A program made the translations under genes and the position numbers. This document shows, in pieces, positions 6,947-13,830 of a stretch of DNA of 23,437 nucleotides (position 1 is the stretch's first letter; each line of letters opens with the position of its first letter). This DNA comes from Pseudomonadota bacterium. GTDB taxonomy: Bacteria > Pseudomonadota > Gammaproteobacteria > Burkholderiales > Thiobacillaceae. Location: the NCBI GenBank assembly GCA_021791235.1, contig JAJYXA010000419.1, positions 1-23,437 on the forward strand. The letters run 5' to 3'. The notes under the pieces were generated by a model. It was not told the DNA's origin. It searched no databases and saw nothing but the letters and a program-made list of their open reading frames with translations.

Positions 6947-8476
6947 TTAATGCCGAGGCCGCGCCGCCAGCTTGTCCTCCCAAGCCCAAAGACCGATGAC
7001 CGGCTCGTCCGGCGGCGTCTCCGTCTCGATGCGAAGTTGTCTGAGCGCCCATTCACGCGCACCGGCCGGAAGCCGCGGGTAGAGATCCCGGCGCCCCGCC
7101 GTTCGGGCGATCAGGCCGGCGAGTTCATTGTCGATCCGGGCGGCGGGAACATCACGCATGCGCTGCTCAAGCCAGCGCCCGGCCACAACGGAGATGGCTG
7201 CGAGCCGCTCGCGCCGCCATCGATCCGGGCGCACGCGTTCAAGCTCGGCACCCGCGGCGAGCACCCAGAACCAATTGTGCGGCAGATCCGGTGCGGACCG
7301 TCGTCCCTCGCGCCAGAGGTGGTAGAGGCGGCCGTCGCGCCACATCTCCCGCAGCAGGAAATCCATGGTCTGCGCCGCATAATCGATCGCCTCCCCGTCT
7401 CCATTGAAGCGCCCCAGGCGCAGCAGCGCCCAGACCGCCTGCGCGTTGGTGTCGGTGCGCTTGGCCCGGTCCACGGGCGGCGCACTCCGCCGCAAGCGCT
7501 CGGGGAACGAGAGTGCGTAATAGGCATTGTCCGCGAGCTGCGCCTGGAAGAAGCCGCCGCGCGCCTTGTCCCAGAACACCTCGCGCAGGTAGTACCAGGC
7601 CTGCACGGCAATCCGTCGCGCCTGCGGGTCGCGCGCGCCAGCCTGGGCCTGCCAGGCGGCCATCCAGGCATTAACTTCGAGCAGCTTGGAGGATTCGAGA
7701 TACTCCTCCCGCGTCGGATCGATAAAGTTGAAAAACCCGCTGTCGAGGGGATCCCAGAGCCGCTGCCGTTCCACTCGCGCGGCGCGGCGGGCACGCTCCG
7801 TCCACAGGCCATGCTCCATGAGATAGACCCAGGCGAGCAAGGACGTGCGCCTGAATGTCACGCCGGTCTCGAACTGTCCGAACAGCGTTTCTCGCGCCGG
7901 GTCGTACAAGGATTCCAGGTGTCGCAAATAAGCCGCGCGGAAAGCCTCGTAGCCCCGGCGATCCAGCGCAGTAACCTGATGCAACACCACGCCGGGCGCG
8001 AGCGCCAGAGCGGGGAGCCGGGCCGGCGACTGCGCAAGTGCGCCCAGCACATCCATCAAGTCCTGCGGCTGCATCACGCCGACAAAGCGGCTGAGCAAGG
8101 CGCCATCCGGTGACAGCACCACAGTGAACGGCAGGCCTTTTCCGCCGAAGCGCCGCATCAGGTCCGGACGGGCATCGAAGTCCACCGCCACCCTGACGAA
8201 ATCGCGCGCGAGCGCCGTGCGCACCTGGGGCTGGCCGAGCGTGTCGCGCTTGTACTGCTGACACCAACTGCACCACCCGGCGTCGAAGTAGACGAAGACC
8301 GGCCTGCCGGAGGCACGCGCGCGTTCCAAACCCGTATCAAACTCCGTGATCCAGCCTTCCCGTTCCCACTGCGCGCGTGCGAAGCCCGCCGCCTCGGGCT
8401 GGCCGAGGAGGAACAGGAGCAGGCAGAGAAGCGCCGCCAAGGGGGTGGATCGGGACCATGCCATCCGTTCGCCCAT
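6947..8476 (-). CDS. Exported thioredoxin-fold/six-hairpin (YyaL-like) fusion protein
   Basis: The 509-residue product has a signal peptide (h-region LAALLCLLLFLLG, residues 13-25). A thioredoxin-fold domain follows (about 40-150) with the active site W-C69-S-W-C72 and the cis-Pro loop GLPFTVVL. The rest (about 160-500) is a helical domain with repeated aromatic/Trp-rich helices (YLESSKLLEVNAWMAAWQ, TDTNAQAVWALLRLGRF, LPHNWFWVLAAGAELE). This resembles the six-hairpin barrel of the YyaL/DUF255 proteins. It probably acts on thiols or disulfides in the periplasm, with the barrel binding an unknown sugar-like or protein partner. An ATG at 8464 (MAWSRS) is an equally plausible start. It is 63 bases downstream of the DUF302 gene. 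Confidence 0.75.
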   Translation of the reverse strand: MGERMAWSRSTPLAALLCLLLFLLGQPEAAGFARAQWEREGWITEFDTGLERARASGRPVFVYFDAGWCSWCQQYKRDTLGQPQVRTALARDFVRVAVDFDARPDLMRRFGGKGLPFTVVLSPDGALLSRFVGVMQPQDLMDVLGALAQSPARLPALALAPGVVLHQVTALDRRGYEAFRAAYLRHLESLYDPARETLFGQFETGVTFRRTSLLAWVYLMEHGLWTERARRAARVERQRLWDPLDSGFFNFIDPTREEYLESSKLLEVNAWMAAWQAQAGARDPQARRIAVQAWYYLREVFWDKARGGFFQAQLADNAYYALSFPERLRRSAPPVDRAKRTDTNAQAVWALLRLGRFNGDGEAIDYAAQTMDFLLREMWRDGRLYHLWREGRRSAPDLPHNWFWVLAAGAELERVRPDRWRRERLAAISVVAGRWLEQRMRDVPAARIDNELAGLIARTAGRRDLYPRLPAGAREWALRQLRIETETPPDEPVIGLWAWEDKLAARPRH

Positions 8477-8539
8477 CCTATATTCGGCCTTAATAGTGGC
8501 TAGGGTACCCGCGGGTAAGCCGTGGTCGTTAGGCCGGAA

Positions 8540-8998
8540 TTACAGGGCGTCCTTGATGATCTCTGTGAGCAGCTTTTCCATCTCGGCCAGCGCCTTCTTC
8601 AGCGCCTTGTTCCTGGTGGAGGGGGGTTTGCGGTAAGCGATATAAACCTGCTTGTCGTTGGGAATCGTGTACACCACCACGCTGTACGGACACATCACGA
8701 TCGAGTGCGGATCGGCTTCCATCATGTGGCGCGAAATGGTGGCGCTGCAGAATTCGAACTGCTCGGCGTTTTCATAGACCACTTTGGTCTCGCCGATATC
8801 CTTGCCGGTGCGTTCCAGCATCGCGGCGATCTTGTTGGTGTTGGTGATTTTCAGGCCCTGGCCCTCGATCGCCATCTCGAGCGCATCGCGCACATCCTTG
8901 TATTCACCCTGGGTCTTGAACAGCACGCTGTAGCTTTCGGCGGCGAGCGCGGGAAACGGCAGGCAGAGCAGCGCACATACGGCGAGGAATTTTTTCAT
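8540..8998 (-). CDS. Periplasmic DUF302 protein
   Basis: The ATG at 8998 (MKKFLAVCALLCLPFPALA) gives a clean signal peptide of about 19 residues and a 152-residue product; extension upstream would use only a TTG. The mature part has the DUF302 layout: an early strand-helix (YSVLFKTQGEYKDVRDALEMAIEGQGLKI), then EQFEFCSATISRHMMEADP, SIVMCPYSVVVYTIP and a C-terminal KALAEMEKLLTEII helix. The family fold is known but its role is not. Two Cys and the HMM stretch could bind a metal or heme. It is divergent from the ModE-like gene across 78 bases and precedes the thioredoxin/six-hairpin gene. Confidence 0.8.
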   Translation of the reverse strand: MKKFLAVCALLCLPFPALAAESYSVLFKTQGEYKDVRDALEMAIEGQGLKITNTNKIAAMLERTGKDIGETKVVYENAEQFEFCSATISRHMMEADPHSIVMCPYSVVVYTIPNDKQVYIAYRKPPSTRNKALKKALAEMEKLLTEIIKDAL

Positions 8999-9061
8999 GT
9001 CGGCATCCGGAATCGCAAAATCCAATTTTCAACCGCGCGCCGATAAACGGCAAGGGTCGTT

Positions 9062-9070
9062 TGCTACACT
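9062..9070 (+). promoter_or_regulatory. Extended -10 element implying a leaderless transcript
   Basis: TGCTACACT is a TGn-TACACT extended -10. It ends 6 bases before the ATG at 9077, so initiation 7 bases downstream would start the mRNA at the ATG itself. No Shine-Dalgarno sequence lies in the CGCCGC spacer. No clear -35 is seen, as expected for an extended -10. Confidence 0.5.
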
Positions 9071-9076
9071 CGCCGC

Positions 9077-9412
9077 ATGACGACGCGATCCAAAACAGCG
9101 CAACTCAAGGCGGATGGCCGCTTCTGGCTGACGCTCGACGGCAGGAATTTCCTCGGCCGCGGCCGCGTCGAACTGCTGCAGCGCATCCGCGAAACCGGCT
9201 CGATTTCCAGGGCCGCCAAGGCGATGAAGATGAGCTACAAGGCCGCGTGGGACACGGTCGATGCGATGAACGCCGCGTGGCAATCGCCGCTGGTGGAGAG
9301 CACCCCCGCCGGCAGCCGACTGACCGAGGATGCCGAACGCCTGATCGCCGCGTTTCTCAAGGCGGAAGCGCGGCACGCGGCCTTCATGGCAAAACTCGCC
9401 GAGGGTCTTTAG
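9077..9412 (+). CDS. Single-domain ModE-like winged-helix regulator
   Basis: The 111-residue product is a stand-alone LysR/ModE-type DNA-binding domain. Residues 35-65 (IRETGSISRAAKAMKMSYKA, then AWDTVDAMN) are the ModE helix-turn-helix signature. The wing is shortened (VESTPAGSRLTEDAERLI) and lacks the Gly-rich loop of full ModE. There is no C-terminal TOBE/molybdate-binding part, so how it senses its signal is unclear. Its target may include the divergent DUF302 gene or molybdenum genes outside the window. It overlaps the convergent rlhA gene by 4 bases at their 3' ends. Confidence 0.88.
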   Translation: MTTRSKTAQLKADGRFWLTLDGRNFLGRGRVELLQRIRETGSISRAAKAMKMSYKAAWDTVDAMNAAWQSPLVESTPAGSRLTEDAERLIAAFLKAEARHAAFMAKLAEGL

Positions 9413-11352
9413 GGCCGCGTCTTGTAGAACGTCAGCGGCGCGCCGGCTTTGGCGACGGCCGGTTTCAGTTTTCCCACCACGTGCATCTCGCACGGTTTGC
9501 AGTCGAAGCGCAGGGTAAGCTTCTCGCTGCCGTTGATCAGCGTCAGCGGCGCGGCGCGCACCGTGCCCGAAACGCCCACGACGCCCTTGGCCTGCTTGGG
9601 GCACAAGCTCAGCGAATAGCGCACGCAGTGCCTGGTGATCATCAGCGAGACTTCGCCGGTCTCCTCGTGGCTTTCGTAGGCGGCGGCGATGACCTGGACG
9701 CCGTGCTTCGCGTAGAAGTCGCGCGCCTTGTGGTTGTAGACGTTGGCCAGATAGGACAGCGTGTCTTCGGGATAGATCGCCGGCGGCTCGACCGGCTGGG
9801 CCCGCGGCGGACGGACATAGGCGGCGGCGCGTTCGGCCTCCAGCGCGGAGACGGCATCGCGGCGCAGGGCGTTGACGAAGGACGCGGGCACGAACCAGGG
9901 CTGCGACAGTTCCAGCGCAATTCCCATGGCCGCAAAAGGCGTGGCGCCGAGCTTGCCGAGATGCTCGCGCAAGGTCGTCTCCACCTTGGCGGCGTCCTTG
10001 GCCGGCTCCTTGGCATGCGCCGCTTCCACCGTGGCGCGGCGGCCGTCCTCGTCGGTCAGCGTCAGCGCGAACCCATCGGCGGTTTCGTCCAGCCGCAGCC
10101 ACACGCCGATGCGGCGTTCGCTCGACGGTTTGTCCAGCAGGCGCGTCCAGTTCATGTCGCGGTTGCGGTTGACCTGCGTGCCGGCGCGCAAGTCTTTGAA
10201 GCTCGTCATCGGGTCCTTGGGGAAGACGCGCCACACGCCCTCGCCCACCTTCTCGGCGCGGTTGATCGCGAGGCCGGCCAGGTCCTTCTGCAGTGTGTAG
10301 TAGCAGAGGCCGTCGCCGTTGTTGAGCACGGTGTCGGGCGAGTCGGTTTGCAGCTCGACCCATTTGTCGCCGACCTTGCTGACGTAGCCGACCGGCAGGC
10401 CGGGATTCTTCGGCGTGTCGAAGGCGCCGATGTCGTCCTTGCGGCCGCCGACGAAGTAGTCGGTGAATTCGCGGTTGAAGTTCTGGTTGGGGTCGGGCGT
10501 GAAGGCGAACGTGGTGTGGCCGCTGGAGGCGCGCGCAAACTCGGGGCGGCGTTCGATGAGTTCGTCGAGCAGGGTGCGGTAATGGGCGGTGATGTTCTTC
10601 ACGTAGCCCATGTCCTTGTAGCGGCCTTCGATCTTGAAGCTGCGGATGCCGGCGTCGATCAGCGCCTCGAGGTTGCCGCTCTGGTTGTTGTCCTTCATCG
10701 AAAGGACGTGCTTGTCGTGGGCGACGATGCGGCCTTCCATGTCGGTGACCTGGTACGGCAGGCGACAGGCCTGCGAGCAGTCGCCGCGGTTGGCGCTGCG
10801 CCCGGTGTGGGCGTGGCTGATGTAGCACTGGCCGCTGTAGGCGACGCACAGCGCGCCGTGGACGAAGAATTCCAGGGTCGTTCCGGAGCGCGTGGCGGCG
10901 CGGATGGCGGCGATCTGGCCGAGGTCGAGCTCGCGCGCGAGAACGATCTGGCTGAGGCCCACATCCTGCAGAAAGCGGGCCTTCTCCGGCGTGCGGATAT
11001 CGGTCTGGGTGCTGGCGTGCAGCTGGATAGCCGGCAGGTCGAGCTCCAGCAGGCCCATGTCCTGGATGATGAGCGCGTCGACGCCGGCCTCGTACAACTG
11101 CCATATCTGCCGGCGCGCCGGCTCGAGTTCGTCGTCGGCAAGGATGGTGTTGAGGGTGACGAACACGCGCGCGTTGAAACGGTGCGCGTGTTCGGCCAGC
11201 CGCGCGATGTCGGCGATGTCGTTGGACGCCGCCGCGCGCGCGCCGAACGAGGGCCCGCCGATGTAGACCGCATCGGCGCCGTGGTTGACGGCTTCGATGC
11301 CGATGTCGGCGTCGCGCGCGGGCGCGAGCAGTTCGAGTTGATGGGGGTGCAC
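9409..11352 (-). CDS. rlhA: 23S rRNA C2501 hydroxylation protein RlhA (U32 peptidase family)
   Basis: The 647-residue product is close to E. coli RlhA (YdcP, 653 residues) along its whole length as I recall it. It starts with LELLAPARD. It continues with GADAVYIGGPSFGAR, FVTLNTILADDELEPA, LHASTQTDIR, HGALCVAYSGQCYISHA, ANRGDCSQACRLPY and IRSFKIEGRYKD. The C-terminal block has HCVRYSLSLCPKQAKG and FDCKPCEMHV. RlhA is needed for 5-hydroxycytidine at position 2501 of 23S rRNA, with prephenate metabolism and iron involved. The four conserved Cys in the two central motifs likely hold an iron-sulfur cluster. The start is GTG at 11352 because no ATG precedes the conserved N-terminus. Confidence 0.93.
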   Translation of the reverse strand: MHPHQLELLAPARDADIGIEAVNHGADAVYIGGPSFGARAAASNDIADIARLAEHAHRFNARVFVTLNTILADDELEPARRQIWQLYEAGVDALIIQDMGLLELDLPAIQLHASTQTDIRTPEKARFLQDVGLSQIVLARELDLGQIAAIRAATRSGTTLEFFVHGALCVAYSGQCYISHAHTGRSANRGDCSQACRLPYQVTDMEGRIVAHDKHVLSMKDNNQSGNLEALIDAGIRSFKIEGRYKDMGYVKNITAHYRTLLDELIERRPEFARASSGHTTFAFTPDPNQNFNREFTDYFVGGRKDDIGAFDTPKNPGLPVGYVSKVGDKWVELQTDSPDTVLNNGDGLCYYTLQKDLAGLAINRAEKVGEGVWRVFPKDPMTSFKDLRAGTQVNRNRDMNWTRLLDKPSSERRIGVWLRLDETADGFALTLTDEDGRRATVEAAHAKEPAKDAAKVETTLREHLGKLGATPFAAMGIALELSQPWFVPASFVNALRRDAVSALEAERAAAYVRPPRAQPVEPPAIYPEDTLSYLANVYNHKARDFYAKHGVQVIAAAYESHEETGEVSLMITRHCVRYSLSLCPKQAKGVVGVSGTVRAAPLTLINGSEKLTLRFDCKPCEMHVVGKLKPAVAKAGAPLTFYKTRP

Positions 11353-11407
11353 GAGGGGTGTTCCGGACAGCTAAAGACGCATTTTACCGGAGACCGCCCC
11401 GCCCGGC

Positions 11408-11992
11408 TTATTGCGCCGGCTGCTCCATCACCGCCTCGATCGCCAGGGTCAGCGTGACCTCGTCGCTGACGAAGGGCACCCCCTTGCCCATATTAAACTC
11501 CGAGCGCTTGACCTTGGTCGTCGCATTGCCGCCGCAGGCGGGGGCCTTGAGCATGGGGTGCGGCATGCACTTGAAGTGGGTGACCTCGAGCGTCACCGGC
11601 CGGGTCACGCCCTTGACGGTGAGGTCGCCCGTCAGGCTGACCGGCGTGTTGCCCTTGAATTTCATGCTGTTCGACTTGAAGGTGATGGCCGGATGCCGGG
11701 CGGTGTCGAAATAGTCCTCGCCACGAAGGTGCTCGTTGAACAGGGGGAAGCCGGTGTTGACCGAATTGGCGTCGATGGTGACGTCGACCGAACCGGTCTT
11801 GGCGTCGAAGTCCATGACCACCTTGCCGCTGGTCTTGTCGAACTTGTGGGTCTGGATGGAATAGCCGAGGTGGCTGTAGGTGAAGTGCGGATAGGTGTGG
11901 CTGTTGTCGATGTTGTAGGTCGAGGGCACGGCCTGGGCTGCAGCGGAAAAGGCGGCCAGCGCGGTCAGGGCGGCGAGGGATTTCAGTTTCAT
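11408..11992 (-). CDS. Periplasmic YceI-family lipid-binding protein, first copy in this list
   Basis: The 194-residue product has a signal peptide ending at AQA21 and a ribosome site AAGGAG before the ATG. The mature lipocalin-like YceI fold is clear: YNIDNSHTYPHFTYSHLG, the GKVVMDFDAKTGSVDVTID strand pair, EDYFDTARHPAITFKS, the LTGDLTVKGVTRPVTLEV hairpin and FNMGKGVPFVSDEVTLTL at the end. It has a Cys-x2-His-Pro-Met...Cys insert (FKCMPHPMLKAPACGG), common in this subgroup. YceI proteins bind polyprenoids such as ubiquinone precursors. It is the last gene of the marR-cybB-yceI-yceI operon, 29 bases after the previous stop. Confidence 0.92.
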   Translation of the reverse strand: MKLKSLAALTALAAFSAAAQAVPSTYNIDNSHTYPHFTYSHLGYSIQTHKFDKTSGKVVMDFDAKTGSVDVTIDANSVNTGFPLFNEHLRGEDYFDTARHPAITFKSNSMKFKGNTPVSLTGDLTVKGVTRPVTLEVTHFKCMPHPMLKAPACGGNATTKVKRSEFNMGKGVPFVSDEVTLTLAIEAVMEQPAQ

Positions 11993-12021
11993 GCGGGGCT
12001 CCTTGGGGTGAGAACGGGTGG

Positions 12022-12576
12022 TTACTTGCCGGTGACGGCAATGCGGAATCTGACCTGGACTTCGTTGGCGACGGTGGCGACGTCGGCCCACATGCCTTCG
12101 CCGATGCCGAAGTCGAGGCGCTTGAGGACAAAGCCGCCGTCGAAGGTGGCGGCGCTCTTGCCGGGCGTGTAGGTGACCGGCACGACCATGTCGCGGCTGC
12201 GGCCCTTGAGGGTGAGCGTGCCGTGCAGCTCGTAGCGGTTGTTGCCCAGCGGACGCACCTGGCTTGCGACGAAGGTCGCCTTCGGATACGCGCTGCGGTT
12301 GAACCACAGTTTGCCGGCGGATTCCTCGTCGGCTTCGGGCGAGCCGGCGTCGATGCTGGCAAGGTCGATCTCGATCTGCGCGCGCGCCGCCTCGGGTTTG
12401 GCCGGGTCAAACGTCATCTGCGTGGTGAAGCGCTTGAAGCCGCCTTTCACCGGCACGCCCATCTGGCGGAACTCGAAATGGATGCTGCTCTGCTGCGGCA
12501 GCATGGTGCGGTATTCCACCGCGTACGCCATCGGCGCGACCAGCGCCGCCAGCAAGGCCAATACAGTCATATTCAT
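12022..12576 (-). CDS. Periplasmic YceI-family protein, second copy
   Basis: The 184-residue product starts MNMTVLALLAALVAPMAYA, a signal peptide ending near residue 19. The ATG overlaps the cytochrome b561 stop in an ATGA, with AAAGG upstream. The YceI fold shows as SIHFEFRQMGVPVKGGF, IEIDLASIDAGSPEADEE, WFNRSAYPKATFVASQVRPL, LHGTLTLKGRSRDMVVPV and LDFGIGEGMWADVATVANEV. It lacks the Cys-His-Pro-Met insert of its neighbour, so the two are diverged paralogues. In E. coli yceI also follows a cytochrome b561 gene (yceJ), and a shared role in membrane quinone or lipid handling is likely. Confidence 0.9.
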   Translation of the reverse strand: MNMTVLALLAALVAPMAYAVEYRTMLPQQSSIHFEFRQMGVPVKGGFKRFTTQMTFDPAKPEAARAQIEIDLASIDAGSPEADEESAGKLWFNRSAYPKATFVASQVRPLGNNRYELHGTLTLKGRSRDMVVPVTYTPGKSAATFDGGFVLKRLDFGIGEGMWADVATVANEVQVRFRIAVTGK

Positions 12577-13121
12577 GTGCGCGCCTTTCTGCCCCAGCCC
12601 ATGCGCTGCAAAAACGGCAGGCGTTCGATGAAGTGGTGTTGCAGGGCGGCCCCCACGTGCAGGATGACCAGGGCCAGCAGGATGAAGTTCAGCGCCTTGT
12701 GCACGCCGGCGAGCAGATCGCCCAGCTCGCGATTTTTTTCCACCAGATCGGGTAGCGGCAGCACGCCGAACCAAACCGTCTGGAAGCCCTTGGCCGAACT
12801 CATCAGCCAGCCCGACAGCGGAATCGCGATCATCAGCAGGTACAGCAGGCCATGCACGACCGCGCTCACGCGGCGCTGCCAGGCGGACACGCTGTCGGGA
12901 AGCGGGGGCGGCGTGTGCGTCAGCCGCCAGCTCAGGCGAATGGCAATCAGCAGAAACACGGTGACGCCGATCCACTTGTGATAGCTGTAGAGCTTCAGCT
13001 TGTCGGGCGACAGCGGCAGGTCGACCATGGTGAGGCCGAGCGGGAACCCCACGAAGATCAGCAGGGCCACCAGCCAGTGCAGCACGATGGCGGGGGGCGA
13101 ATAGCGCATCACACTGCTCAT
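12573..13121 (-). CDS. Cytochrome b561 (YceJ/CybB-like diheme membrane protein)
   Basis: The 182-residue product has four transmembrane helices. The His ligands expected for two b hemes are at H15 (IVLHWLVAL), H48 (SYHKWIG), H141 (GVHKALNF) and H155 (LVILHVGAAL). H90 is an extra His in helix 3. It should pass electrons from ubiquinol, with superoxide or a periplasmic partner as acceptor, in the inner membrane. Its start overlaps the marR stop in an ATGA and its stop overlaps the next yceI start the same way, so the operon is tightly coupled. Confidence 0.93.
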   Translation of the reverse strand: MSSVMRYSPPAIVLHWLVALLIFVGFPLGLTMVDLPLSPDKLKLYSYHKWIGVTVFLLIAIRLSWRLTHTPPPLPDSVSAWQRRVSAVVHGLLYLLMIAIPLSGWLMSSAKGFQTVWFGVLPLPDLVEKNRELGDLLAGVHKALNFILLALVILHVGAALQHHFIERLPFLQRMGWGRKART

Positions 13122-13558
13122 GCGATTCCCTTTCTGAAAACCTGTTCCAGCGCGCGCAGCGCGGTTTGCCAGCGCATGTGCTGGGCTGCACTGGTGCCGG
13201 CAAAGCACGCCGCCAGATGCGCCATCTGGGCGGGGAATGCTTGGAGGAACAGGGCCTCGCCGGACTTCGTCAGGCGGACGATCTGGCAGCGGCGGTCGCT
13301 GCCGTGCGCGACGCGCTCGACCCAGCCGCGATCGGCCAGGCGGTCGACCACGCCGGTGAGCGTGCCCTTGGTGATGAGGGTCTTCTCGCCGAGCTCGGTG
13401 GCGGTCATGCCCGGGGTGTTGCCGAGCGTGGCGATGACGTCGAACTGCGGCGGCGTCAGCCCCAGCGCGCGGATATGCGCGGCGGAGTAAGCCTCGAACG
13501 CCTGGTAGCACTGCACCAGGGCTTGAACGGTCGGCAGGAAGTCGGGTTGCTGGCTCAT
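13118..13558 (-). CDS. MarR-family transcriptional regulator, autoregulated operon leader
   Basis: The ATG at 13558 (MSQQPDFLPTVQ) is taken because the operator and -10 lie just upstream; the longer frame would begin within the promoter. The 146-residue product is a MarR winged helix: dimerisation helices (about 1-45), LTPPQFDVIATLGNTPG, recognition region ATELGEKTLITKGTLTGVVD, and the wing DRRCQIVRLTKSGE. One Cys sits in the wing. It probably represses its own operon (cytochrome b561, two yceI) through the palindrome at 13573-13608. The inducing signal is unknown; oxidants or hydrophobic phenolics are usual for the family. Confidence 0.92.
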   Translation of the reverse strand: MSQQPDFLPTVQALVQCYQAFEAYSAAHIRALGLTPPQFDVIATLGNTPGMTATELGEKTLITKGTLTGVVDRLADRGWVERVAHGSDRRCQIVRLTKSGEALFLQAFPAQMAHLAACFAGTSAAQHMRWQTALRALEQVFRKGIA

Positions 13559-13572
13559 CGCTCGCTCATTTA

Positions 13573-13617
13573 GTTCTAACACGAACCAAATATAGTTCGC
13601 GTTAGAACCAATGTCAA
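13573..13617 (-). promoter_or_regulatory. Sigma70 promoter with MarR operator for the marR-cytochrome b561-yceI operon
   Basis: On the minus strand there is a perfect -35 TTGACA (13612-13617), a 17-base spacer and -10 TATATT (13589-13594). An inverted repeat has arms GTTCTAACACGAAC (13573-13586) and GTTCGCGTTAGAAC (13595-13608), which match in 13 of 14 positions. One arm fills the spacer and the other lies just downstream of the -10. Each arm is itself a small GTTC...GAAC palindrome. Bound repressor would block polymerase directly. The start point would be near 13582. Confidence 0.88.
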
Positions 13618-13830
13618 GCTTTTTCACGGAACCCGATGCGGCCCCCGGCGCACAGGCGTTCGCACGCTATGGCAGACGCTGCCGGGATTTCGACTGGCCG
13701 GCCGCGTGGCTGCGTAGCCGGGCATTGTGCATGGGCTGGAATGGGGCTATCGCGGGCTTCTGAACATGCGCCAGCTGTGGCGCAGGGATGCAGGCGCATG
13801 CCCGCTGCCGGCCGTGCGCCGGAAAACCGA

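Noticed and set aside
8498..8521. Palindrome TACCCGCGGGTA between the DUF302 and thioredoxin/six-hairpin genes as a terminator
   Set aside because: The 12-base palindrome is real (8506-8517), but the stem is short and no T-run follows, so a terminator call is not supported.
9061..11457. A 798-codon plus-strand open frame opposite rlhA
   Set aside because: The minus strand encodes RlhA with full-length agreement, so the plus frame is a codon-bias shadow.
13618..13830. Small open frames between the marR promoter and the oxidoreductase gene
   Set aside because: They lack ribosome sites and recognisable protein character. The stretch appears to be plain intergenic DNA.
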